A stretch of DNA of 64,000 nt from an uncultured Oscillospiraceae bacterium (GTDB lineage: Bacteria > Bacillota > Clostridia > Oscillospirales > Oscillospiraceae), in NCBI GenBank assembly GCA_947589545.1, contig CANQBA010000008.1, positions 27,938 to 91,937 of the forward strand, written 5' to 3'. Shown piece after piece: positions 26,554 to 33,987 of the stretch. The notes under the pieces were generated by a model, which was not told where the DNA came from, searched no databases, and worked only from the letters and a program-made list of their open reading frames with translations. The first letter of the stretch is position 1. The number at the start of each line of letters is the position of its first letter. The translations under genes and the position numbers were made by a program.

Positions 26554-28191
26554 TCAATTTTCCAAGGGTAGAATGACCCTTGAGGGATATGCTCTCCCGA
26601 GAAGCACCGTCTGGAGCGCCCTGCGGCTCTCCCGCACTCTGAACCAGAGCTCCGATGTGTTGGGGTGGACGGAATACTCCGGGAAGTCGGAGGATGTGAT
26701 GTCCAGCCGCAGGCGGGAGCCGGGGGTGGTGCGCCACAGGATATCCCAGGCTCGCAGATTGATCCTCCGGGCTCCGTTCACCGTCTTTGCCCCAGCGCCC
26801 CCGTTTCGTTTAAGCGTGGTGACGGCGTTGCGGATGTGATAGGCCTTGCCGTCAGGCATCACCTCCGAGAGCTTCACTGCAAAACAGGTGTCCGGTGCAT
26901 CAGAGCGAACATACAACTCCAAGCTGATCTTTCCGGCGATATTGACGCTCTCCGGCATGACATCGGAGGTGAAGGACAGCACATCAGGCCGGTAGTCCGG
27001 CTCCGGTTGGAGACGGCATCCCTGAACCTTCTGAATACTTCTCAAAGCAGACTCCGCGCCCAGGGTAGGGACGGGGTTCTCAGGGTCATACACGTATTCC
27101 CTGAAGCCGTTCTCCCCCGGCGTATCGGCGAGTCTGCTCCCGAAGAGGTAAAGTATCCTCGTTCCGTCTGTCTCTATCGGATAGGAAGGGTAAAAGCGCC
27201 ACTCGTCAGCGCCAATGGCGTAGAGCCGGGCGCCGGGTCTGGGACGGCTGTCTCGCGCGAGGGTCTCGGCAAACCACTCTATGGCGCGGCGCTCCATATT
27301 ATAACCGGCGTTCACCGCGCCGGGATGTCCGAAGAGGACGGGTGTGCCGTTATGGTCGACGGGACCAATCTCCAGGACGGAACGTCGTTTCGTTTCCTCC
27401 GACAATGCCTGCCATGTGAGAAGGGCGCTGCCCAGGTGGTGGTCGTACCAGCCTTCGCCAAGGTAAATGGGTATCTTCACCTTGGCGGGTATCCCAGCCA
27501 ATTCACCCCAGAAGCCGGCGGTCCAATATGGGTCCTCCAGTGCCGGGTGGGTGATCCAGTCCCGGTACCAAGGCAGCTTCACACCCCAGAGGGCCGTATC
27601 TACCTCCACCTGCGGCCTGTATGCGGCGGAGGTCAGGTAGTCCGCCGTCACCGGTCTTCCCGCGTTGTCCATGGCCCAGGCGGTCAGCACGTCCTGCCGG
27701 AAGAGGCCGTCCTGCCAAGCCGAGGCGTGACGCATAACGCCGTAGCCGGTCAGGAACATGGTCTTCACCTTATCCGGCACTGCGTCCGCTATTGTCCAGC
27801 CGCATAAAGCCGGGTAACTGTGGCCCTTGTATCCGATGGAACCTGCCCAAGGCTGTCGATCAAGCCACTCTGTCAGGGCAAGTCCGTCCCGGCGCTCGTT
27901 GACGTTGGGTTCCCATGTTCCCTCAGAGCCGCCTGTACCCCGGCAGAACTGGCAGACGAAAGCAAATCCTCGCTTTGCGTACTCCCGGCCCAGGGCGGCA
28001 GTCTGCGGCCAGGAGAATGGGTAGCATGTCCTTGTCACAACCACCGGCCATGGCGTGGGGATGCCATCGGGCCTGAATATTTCCGTTCTGAGGCGCACGC
28101 CGTCGGAGGAGGGCAGCATGATTTGCTCCTCCCCAGCTCCGCACGCCGTGGGGAATCCCTCAAACACTTCGTCAAGCTGTGCGAATTCCAA
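26554..28191 (-). CDS. CocE/NonD-family alpha/beta hydrolase
   Basis: A 545-residue X-Pro-dipeptidase/CocE-type serine hydrolase. The nucleophile is in GYKGHSYPAL (GxSYxx), the catalytic Asp lies in the central cap region, the His is probably in VDHNGTPVLFGHPG, and a C-terminal jelly-roll (RLRLDITSSDFPEYSVHPN) completes the family architecture. Members cleave esters or amides of varied small molecules. Within a glycosidase operon it most likely removes an ester substituent or cleaves an acylated glycoside. No signal peptide; cytoplasmic. Confidence 0.8.
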   Translation of the reverse strand: MEFAQLDEVFEGFPTACGAGEEQIMLPSSDGVRLRTEIFRPDGIPTPWPVVVTRTCYPFSWPQTAALGREYAKRGFAFVCQFCRGTGGSEGTWEPNVNERRDGLALTEWLDRQPWAGSIGYKGHSYPALCGWTIADAVPDKVKTMFLTGYGVMRHASAWQDGLFRQDVLTAWAMDNAGRPVTADYLTSAAYRPQVEVDTALWGVKLPWYRDWITHPALEDPYWTAGFWGELAGIPAKVKIPIYLGEGWYDHHLGSALLTWQALSEETKRRSVLEIGPVDHNGTPVLFGHPGAVNAGYNMERRAIEWFAETLARDSRPRPGARLYAIGADEWRFYPSYPIETDGTRILYLFGSRLADTPGENGFREYVYDPENPVPTLGAESALRSIQKVQGCRLQPEPDYRPDVLSFTSDVMPESVNIAGKISLELYVRSDAPDTCFAVKLSEVMPDGKAYHIRNAVTTLKRNGGAGAKTVNGARRINLRAWDILWRTTPGSRLRLDITSSDFPEYSVHPNTSELWFRVRESRRALQTVLLGRAYPSRVILPLEN

Positions 28192-28206
28192 TGTGATCTC
28201 TCCTTT

Positions 28207-30540
28207 TTACACTTCCACATCAAGCTCTGCCTGCACCTGAAGCCCGGAGGCGGAGCGGACGCGGAGGGTAAGCTCGCTGCTTTCCGGGATCACCACCGCC
28301 ATGGCGCGGCCATAGTGGCTGGGGAACGTGCCGGTGAGGTAGGAGCACTCCGTTTTAGGGCAGGCGCTGCCGAACCCCAGAAGCCGCCCGCCGGCGATCT
28401 CCACAGTCAAGAGCTCATCGGAATTGGATTCCACCGCGCCGTTCCCGCCGGTGATGTCCACGCGGATAAAGCAGGGGTGGCCCGTGCGCGGCTTTCCCTC
28501 CGGGGCGATGCGCAGCAGGAGATCATTGCCGGCGGATCGGAGGGTCGCACGGCCCGCTTCCACACCGTTTTCATAGGTCACGGCGGTCAACTCGCCGGGG
28601 GCGTAGGGGAGCTGGAAGGATGCCAGATACTCCGTCACCGGCTTGCGGCCAAGGCTGACACCGTTCAGGAAAAGCTCCGCCTCCTTGGCGGCGGTGTAGA
28701 CCTCCACCGTCGCCGTGTTGCCCTCACATCCACGCCATGACCAGCTGGGGATGGCGTTGGTACCGCGCCAGGTGGAAACAGCCGGCGCGACGCCGGGGTG
28801 GTTGACGGGCCGGACGCCGATGTAGGGCCGGAGGCGCTTTTCAAAGACCGCCGCCGCGAAGCCCGCCTCGGCGGTGTCGTCGCCCAGGATATCCAGCGCC
28901 CCGGCCTCGGCCAAAAGCCAGGGGTAGGGCTTGCCAAAGCCGAATTCGCTTTTATCCCAGACCCAGGCGCCGATCCCCGCCTCGCCCAGATAGTCCCAGG
29001 CCGTCCACATGAAGTCGCCGATCAGGAAGGGATATTTTTCCACCATTGTCCAGTTGGAGGCAATGTTCTGCGGGAATGTCTCACTGCCCACGATCACCCG
29101 ATGCGGGTGCTCGTCGCGCTCCAAGGGATATCGGCTGTGGCCGTAATTATATCCGGCGATATCCACCGCGTCCAGCGTTTTTGCGGAGACGGCCTCCACC
29201 TCAGGCCGGGCGGAGGCGGCGTTCATATGCTCGCCGCTGGCCATAGCCAGTTTATTGTAATCCTCGCTGCTGATGTTGGAAAAGTCCTCCTTGGGCCGCT
29301 CCTCCCCGCCAAAGGCTCCGGCGCCCATTTTCGCCATCATCACCAGCGCCAGATTCAGTCCCACTGTGGTGGGGCGGGTGGGATCCAGACGGTGGAAGGC
29401 ATCTACCAGCTCCCGGGCCATCTCGTTGCCCCGGTCCTCCGCCGGCTCCGTCACCTCGTTGCCGATGGAGTAGAGAACCACGCTGGGGTGAACGCGGTCC
29501 CGGCGGACGGTACTTTCGATGTCACACAGCCAATTGGCTTCAAAGTCCAAAGCGTAGTCGTGGGAGGTCTTCGTCTTGTACCACATGTCCCACATCTCGT
29601 CCATCACGTACATGCCAAGCCTGTCGCATACTTCCAGAAGATACGGGGACGTGGGATTGTGGGCGGAGCGGATGGCGTTGAAGCCCCATTTTTTGAGGAG
29701 CCGCACCTTTCGCTCCTCGGCCTCGTAATACGTGGCTGCGCCGAGAAGCCCATTGTCGTGGTGGACACACCCGCCGCGCAGATTTGTCTCCACGCCGTTG
29801 ACGAAGAAGCCCTTTGTGCTCCACGCAAGCTTACGGATGCCAAAGGGCACGTCACAGGTATCTACGGTCACGCCGTCTTTGGCAAGCGATACACGGCAGA
29901 TATAGAGGTTCGGCGTCTCCGCGCTCCAGAGACGGGCGTCAGGGATCGTAAGCTCCACGCTCGCGCCGGTTCCGGCGGCGGCCACGGAGCTGTTGGACAG
30001 GATCTCTACCGACACGTCCCCCTGCCCGCGGACTTCCGTCTCCACCAGAATCCGTGCCGGATCCACACGCAGGGTGGTCACGTTGACCCCCTCCGGGACG
30101 ATGTGATCCCGCTCCCCGATCCAAAGCCACACGGGGCGGTAGATGCCCGCGCCGGAGTACCAGCGGGAGTTGGGCGTCTCGGAATTGTCCGCCGTGACGC
30201 GCAAAATATTCTCCCCCTCCCGCACTCTGCCGGTCAGATCCGCCCAGAAGGGGGCGTAGCCGTAGGCGCAGGCGGAGACGCGCTCACCATTCAAAAACAC
30301 CTCCGCCTTTCGGTACACGCCGCCGAACTGGAGCATGACAGCCTTGTCAGAAAGTCCGGCGCCGTCGAAGGTCTTTTCATACACATATTTTCCCCCGGCA
30401 AAATATGCCCCGGCGGAGCCGGAGGGCAGTTCGGCGCCTCTCGTCTCCTCCAGCTGCGCGTCATGGGGCAGATCCAGCACACGGGGCGCGGCGCCCTCGC
30501 GGGCGAAGCTCCAGTTTTTGCAAAAATCAATTCTTCTCAT
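28207..30540 (-). CDS. GH2 glycosidase (beta-galactosidase-like)
   Basis: A 777-residue GH2 enzyme: jelly-roll domain (LQFGGVYRKAEVFLNGERV), Ig-like domain, TIM barrel with acid/base in VLYSIGNEVTEPA and nucleophile probably in VIVGSETFPQN, then two C-terminal Ig-like domains. Domain layout is like the GH2 at 10171 and unlike the one at 14070. No signal peptide. It lies 15 bases after the esterase gene and 15 before the CocE-type gene. Specificity (galactose, glucuronic acid, mannose) cannot be assigned. Confidence 0.86.
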   Translation of the reverse strand: MRRIDFCKNWSFAREGAAPRVLDLPHDAQLEETRGAELPSGSAGAYFAGGKYVYEKTFDGAGLSDKAVMLQFGGVYRKAEVFLNGERVSACAYGYAPFWADLTGRVREGENILRVTADNSETPNSRWYSGAGIYRPVWLWIGERDHIVPEGVNVTTLRVDPARILVETEVRGQGDVSVEILSNSSVAAAGTGASVELTIPDARLWSAETPNLYICRVSLAKDGVTVDTCDVPFGIRKLAWSTKGFFVNGVETNLRGGCVHHDNGLLGAATYYEAEERKVRLLKKWGFNAIRSAHNPTSPYLLEVCDRLGMYVMDEMWDMWYKTKTSHDYALDFEANWLCDIESTVRRDRVHPSVVLYSIGNEVTEPAEDRGNEMARELVDAFHRLDPTRPTTVGLNLALVMMAKMGAGAFGGEERPKEDFSNISSEDYNKLAMASGEHMNAASARPEVEAVSAKTLDAVDIAGYNYGHSRYPLERDEHPHRVIVGSETFPQNIASNWTMVEKYPFLIGDFMWTAWDYLGEAGIGAWVWDKSEFGFGKPYPWLLAEAGALDILGDDTAEAGFAAAVFEKRLRPYIGVRPVNHPGVAPAVSTWRGTNAIPSWSWRGCEGNTATVEVYTAAKEAELFLNGVSLGRKPVTEYLASFQLPYAPGELTAVTYENGVEAGRATLRSAGNDLLLRIAPEGKPRTGHPCFIRVDITGGNGAVESNSDELLTVEIAGGRLLGFGSACPKTECSYLTGTFPSHYGRAMAVVIPESSELTLRVRSASGLQVQAELDVEV

Positions 30541-30555
30541 CGGGCTGCTCCTCTC

Positions 30556-31533
30556 TCAGAAAATTCTTCTCAGCCACTCCATGGCCAGATCCGGCCAGAC
30601 CGCGACCTCGCGGCTGGGCGCGTCCGTGCCGGTGTCCTCCAGGGAGGCCAGCGCTAAAAGTCCGTTTTTCGTTTCCTCCGGCAGGGGAAGCTCCCCTGTC
30701 TTGACGGCATTCACCAAAAATCCCAGCTGGTTTGCACAGTGGCTGTCCCCGTATTGATGCGACGCCCAGCGCTCGTCCGCCAGGGACAGCCCGTGGCGGC
30801 CCTCCGAGAAAAGATGCAGGGCGTGGGGGACGTTATGCTCCCGGAGGGAGGCGGCCATCAGGAGGCTGTTCTCCACGGGCACCAGCTCGTCCGTCACCGT
30901 CTGCCAAAGGAAGATGGGAGGCGTGTCGCCGGTAACGTTCTTCTCCAAAGACCAGTAGTCCAGAAGCGCCGCCGCCTCCGGATCACGGCGCTCATAGATG
31001 TCCCCGCCCAAAAGGTGTCTGAAGGAGTCCCGGTGGGCATACTTCCCGCTTGTGATGACAGGATAGGAGAGGATGGCGGCATCAGGCCGGGCGGAGATGT
31101 TCGCAAGGGATGGATTTGGCTCCCGCGCGTCCTCAAAGTGGACGCAGACGCTCCCGCACAGGTGCGCCCCGGCGGAAAAGCCGCACAGGATCACCCGTTT
31201 GGGGTCAACCCTGTACTCCCCCGCCCTGGCCCGGACAAGGCGTATGGCACGGGCAAGCTCACGCAGGGGAAGATCCATGAGCGGCGCGGCACCGAGAAGA
31301 TTTGTGGTGTAGGTCAGCACAAACGCCTGGTACCCCGCCTCATAGAAACGATTCGCCACCAGCTCCCCTTCCGTAGGAGAGGCCAGAGCGTAGCCCCCGC
31401 CGGGGACGACGATGACGCAGGGGCGGGTCTTTTCGTCCTCATGGATGTACGGCGTAAGATCGGGCCGAAAGCCGAACGCCATGGAGTAGGTATATTCGGA
31501 ATCGGAAAAAAGTTGAACCGGCTCGTATTTCAT
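30556..31533 (-). CDS. Alpha/beta hydrolase, acetyl/feruloyl esterase-like
   Basis: A 325-residue alpha/beta hydrolase with an oxyanion loop PGGGYALASPTEGE, nucleophile elbow CGFSAGAHLCG and catalytic His in EGRHGLSLA. The pattern is that of the BD-FAE/acetyl-xylan-esterase-like family common in plant-polysaccharide loci. The start 31533 is the ATG that overlaps the upstream GH43-like stop (ATGA); a start at 31554 would lie inside that gene. No signal peptide. Expected to remove acetyl or aromatic acyl groups from imported oligosaccharides. Confidence 0.82.
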   Translation of the reverse strand: MKYEPVQLFSDSEYTYSMAFGFRPDLTPYIHEDEKTRPCVIVVPGGGYALASPTEGELVANRFYEAGYQAFVLTYTTNLLGAAPLMDLPLRELARAIRLVRARAGEYRVDPKRVILCGFSAGAHLCGSVCVHFEDAREPNPSLANISARPDAAILSYPVITSGKYAHRDSFRHLLGGDIYERRDPEAAALLDYWSLEKNVTGDTPPIFLWQTVTDELVPVENSLLMAASLREHNVPHALHLFSEGRHGLSLADERWASHQYGDSHCANQLGFLVNAVKTGELPLPEETKNGLLALASLEDTGTDAPSREVAVWPDLAMEWLRRIF

Positions 31534-32579
31534 TCGTAATCCTCCAATCTCCATTCATCACGCCAGTCAATGACCGGCCTGTCGCCCTCGAATCGGATGG
31601 GCAGCCAGACATACCGGGCGCGGGAGGTATCCAGCTGGGCGTCCCCGATCCAGCCGGGGTCGGTGAACTCGCCCTCAAATTCCGGGTCAAAATGCTTCTG
31701 AAAGAATTTTTTGTACTCGGAGTACTCCCACTCCATGTGATCCGGGATCCAGCGGTCTGCCAGGGCGATGTACAGGTCCCGCTTGCCGGGGACCTTGAAA
31801 ACGCTGGAGATCTGGGAGTGGAAGGAGGTGCGCGACGCGTCCGCCGGGTGCGGGTCGCCCAGAACCGTGTACGGCCCGTGCCAGGTATCCGCCACGGCCG
31901 CCTCGCTGGGGTTGGGCTTGTAGCCGGTGGTGCCGGAGGTCAGCAGGTAGTGCTTCCCCCGGCGGATAAAATGCGCCGTGGCCTCCCGGACGAAGGGCGG
32001 GCCCTCGTGGTGGGGGAAGTGGGTGCTGTAAAACCCGGTCACGTCCGTATAATCGTCGGTCAGGTCGGCGCAGATGGTCTCCGAGTGGACCCGCTCGAAG
32101 TAGTAATACCCCTTCCCGTCGGAGGCGGCGGCCAGGTCGAAGTCCCCGGCGCTCATACCCAGGGGGTAGAGGCCGGTGCGAACAATTTTGTATGGCCCCA
32201 GAATATTGTCCGCTGTGAGAACCGTGGACGCCTGCCCGCCGTCTTTCTCCATGATCTTCAGCCAGCAAACAAAATTTTGCGTCCGGGCGTTATAGAGGAT
32301 GTGGGGCCGATCCACCATGGACGCGGGGTGCAGGGGCGAGGCGGGATCGTCCGTCACCGGCGGGATAATAAGCCCCCTGTCCTCCCAGTTGTAGAGATCC
32401 CGGGAGGCGTAGCACCGCACGCCCCAGTGCCAGACGCCGTTTTTGCCGTCGGTATGCTCCTTGTTCTCTCCGTACCAGTAGTAGACGCCGTCCACGGCGA
32501 GGATGCTCCCCCCGTGGGCCTGGATGGGATTGCCCTCGGTGTCAAGCCACTCTTCGCCGGGATAAAAAGCTTTGTACAT
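31530..32579 (-). CDS. GH43-like five-bladed propeller glycosidase
   Basis: A 349-residue single-domain protein. Key segments are GGSILAVDGVYYWYGENKEH, DRPHILYN, GDFDLAAASDG and LTSGTTGYKPNPSE, a GH43/clan-F propeller layout. It is closely related to residues ~110-454 of the protein at 52645, which has the identical YYWYGENKEHTDGKNGVW block. The ATG at 32579 follows GAGGG; a TTG at 32609 is in frame but sits within the terminator T-run. First gene of an eight-gene minus operon with no space for its own promoter. Exo-galactanase- or arabinosidase-type action is possible; not determinable. Confidence 0.78.
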   Translation of the reverse strand: MYKAFYPGEEWLDTEGNPIQAHGGSILAVDGVYYWYGENKEHTDGKNGVWHWGVRCYASRDLYNWEDRGLIIPPVTDDPASPLHPASMVDRPHILYNARTQNFVCWLKIMEKDGGQASTVLTADNILGPYKIVRTGLYPLGMSAGDFDLAAASDGKGYYYFERVHSETICADLTDDYTDVTGFYSTHFPHHEGPPFVREATAHFIRRGKHYLLTSGTTGYKPNPSEAAVADTWHGPYTVLGDPHPADASRTSFHSQISSVFKVPGKRDLYIALADRWIPDHMEWEYSEYKKFFQKHFDPEFEGEFTDPGWIGDAQLDTSRARYVWLPIRFEGDRPVIDWRDEWRLEDYE

Positions 32580-32606
32580 AGTCGTATCCCTCAAAAAAAG
32601 TTTGTT

Positions 32607-32635
32607 CAAAAAAGGGCGCGGAACCGCGCCCTTTT
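32607..32635 (-). terminator. Intrinsic terminator/attenuator after the lipoprotein gene
   Basis: A perfect GC-rich stem GGGCGCGG (32614-32621) with CCGCGCCC (32624-32631) and two-base loop. On the minus strand it is followed directly by TTTTTTG and a further T7 run 12 bases on. It lies between the lipoprotein stop (32662) and the GH43-like start (32579). Since no promoter fits behind it, the downstream operon must depend on read-through. Confidence 0.85.
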
Positions 32636-32661
32636 GATGTATGAGATTCGTGCGTCTGAAA

Positions 32662-33861
32662 TCATTCGGTGACCATGGAGAGAGTGGAGTTCACATCGCC
32701 GAAAAGCTCAATGCCGGTGGCGGCATAATCCATGGAGACGCCGTAGGGGACGGTGGCGATATCGCCGGCTGTTTTGAAGTGGACGGTGATGACGTAGCTC
32801 TCCATGTCGATGTCGTAGCTGTCGGCAGAGTCGATGTCAAAGGAGCTGCCGAAGGCGGAGGCGTAGAGGCGGGCCGTGCCGTCGTCGTAGAGCTCGCAGA
32901 TAAGGTCGCCCATTACGTCCGCGCCGGGTACGGGGATCTCGCCCTTGTAGAGATAGACCAGGTTCTTGGGCGCGCCCACAACGGTCAATGTGACCTCGGT
33001 GCCGTCGGTGGACTTGTAGGTATAGGTGCCGTCGGCATTCTTTGTAACGGTGGCGCCGTTATCGGAGGAGGAATCGGGGGTCAGGGTAATCACACTCTGG
33101 TCCTCGTTCATGGCGTAAGTGCCGGCCACGAACATGATGACGGCATCATTATACTTGCCGTTGACCAGGAGCTCCAGGGTGGCGGTCTCGTCGTTGGGAT
33201 CCACAAGGCTCAGAAGCGGAGCGGCCTTCTCGCCGTCGTAATCCGTCTTAAAGGCGGAATTCTCCACGTCAAGATCACGGGCGTAGACAGCGTTGCCGCC
33301 ACCGATACCGGTGATGGCCTCCATGTCCTCGTAGAGGTTGTCACCGTCAAAGGCGCAGGTGTCCACAAGGTTGCCGTCCATGTCGTAGAAGTTGATGGCG
33401 TAGGGAGCCTTCCCGGTGGGAGGCGCGGCGCCCTCCTCGGCAGCCTCAACGGTGGCGCGGTCAGGCCAGCAAGCGTACTCGGTCTCCTGCTCCACCACCT
33501 CATATGTACCGCTGAAGGTAATCTGGTTCATGGCAAAGCCGGCGTAATAGACGGCGCCAAGGCCGGCAATTTCGGGGTAGAAGTGGAAATAGTAGGTCAT
33601 GAACATATCGCCAGCGTTGTAGCCGTAGCTGTAGTAGCTGTTCACGATCTTCTCGGCGGGAGTCAGGTCGGGCTGGGAATCGGAGGTGTCCTCCTGCTTT
33701 GCGGTGTCCTCGGGCTGTTGGTTATCGCCGGAATCAGGGGTATTCACAGTTTCATCGTTTTTGGAGCTGTCCTTGTTTTCCGTATCTCCATTTCCGCCGC
33801 AGGCGGCAAGGAGGGAGACACAAAGTGTCAGCGCTAAGAGAATGGCAAGAATCTTTTTCAT
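32662..33861 (-). CDS. Lipoprotein of unknown function
   Basis: A 399-residue protein with a lipoprotein signal (MKKILAILLALTLCVSLLAA then Cys) and an Asp/Glu/Asn-rich linker (about residues 22-65). The mature part has YYSYGYNAGDMFMTYYFHF, several short beta-rich repeats with conserved Gly/Asp, and TYTYKSTDGTEVTLTVVG. I do not recognise the domain. The start is fixed by AGGAGGACTATT. It has its own predicted promoter with the shared operator (33899-33961) and its own terminator, implying strong controlled expression. A surface glycan-binding or aglycone-binding role is plausible from context but unproven. Confidence 0.75.
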   Translation of the reverse strand: MKKILAILLALTLCVSLLAACGGNGDTENKDSSKNDETVNTPDSGDNQQPEDTAKQEDTSDSQPDLTPAEKIVNSYYSYGYNAGDMFMTYYFHFYPEIAGLGAVYYAGFAMNQITFSGTYEVVEQETEYACWPDRATVEAAEEGAAPPTGKAPYAINFYDMDGNLVDTCAFDGDNLYEDMEAITGIGGGNAVYARDLDVENSAFKTDYDGEKAAPLLSLVDPNDETATLELLVNGKYNDAVIMFVAGTYAMNEDQSVITLTPDSSSDNGATVTKNADGTYTYKSTDGTEVTLTVVGAPKNLVYLYKGEIPVPGADVMGDLICELYDDGTARLYASAFGSSFDIDSADSYDIDMESYVITVHFKTAGDIATVPYGVSMDYAATGIELFGDVNSTLSMVTE

Positions 33862-33898
33862 AATAGTCCTCCTGCAAATTTTTATTTGGGATGATGCT

Positions 33899-33904
33899 AT
33901 TATG
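33899..33904 (-). promoter_or_regulatory. -10 box of the lipoprotein promoter
   Basis: Minus-strand CATAAT, exactly 27 nt from the GTCGGATTT of operator D, the spacing also seen at three other operators. No consensus -35 lies upstream, consistent with activator dependence. Confidence 0.6.
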
Positions 33905-33929
33905 ACAGATTTACACATAAAAATCTTTC

Positions 33930-33961
33930 AGAAATCCGACACAAAGTACAACAAACCCGTT
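33930..33961 (+). promoter_or_regulatory. Operator D (one good, one degenerate repeat)
   Basis: Plus-strand AGAAATCCGAC (33930-33940) and, 21 bp on, a degenerate ACAAACCCGTT (33951-33961). The degenerate half lies in the left arm of the terminator of the preceding gene. The good half faces the lipoprotein promoter on the minus strand. Confidence 0.65.
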
Positions 33962-33981
33962 CAGGTATTGAACGGGTTTGT
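33951..33981 (-). terminator. Hairpin terminator after the second binding-protein gene
   Basis: A perfect 13-bp stem, ACAAACCCGTTCA (33951-33963) with TGAACGGGTTTGT (33969-33981), loop of five bases. On the minus strand it is followed by TGTACTTTGTG, a modest U-tract. It closes the YesM-YesN-binding protein operon whose last stop is at 33988. Confidence 0.7.
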
Positions 33982-33987
33982 CAAAAA

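Noticed and set aside
28798..30657. 619-codon plus-strand frame opposite GH2
   Set aside because: Shadow of the GH2 gene; His/Gly/Val-rich composition without domains or RBS.
32607..32609. TTG 32609 as start of the GH43-like protein
   Set aside because: It lies in the terminator T-run without an RBS; ATG 32579 follows GAGGG.
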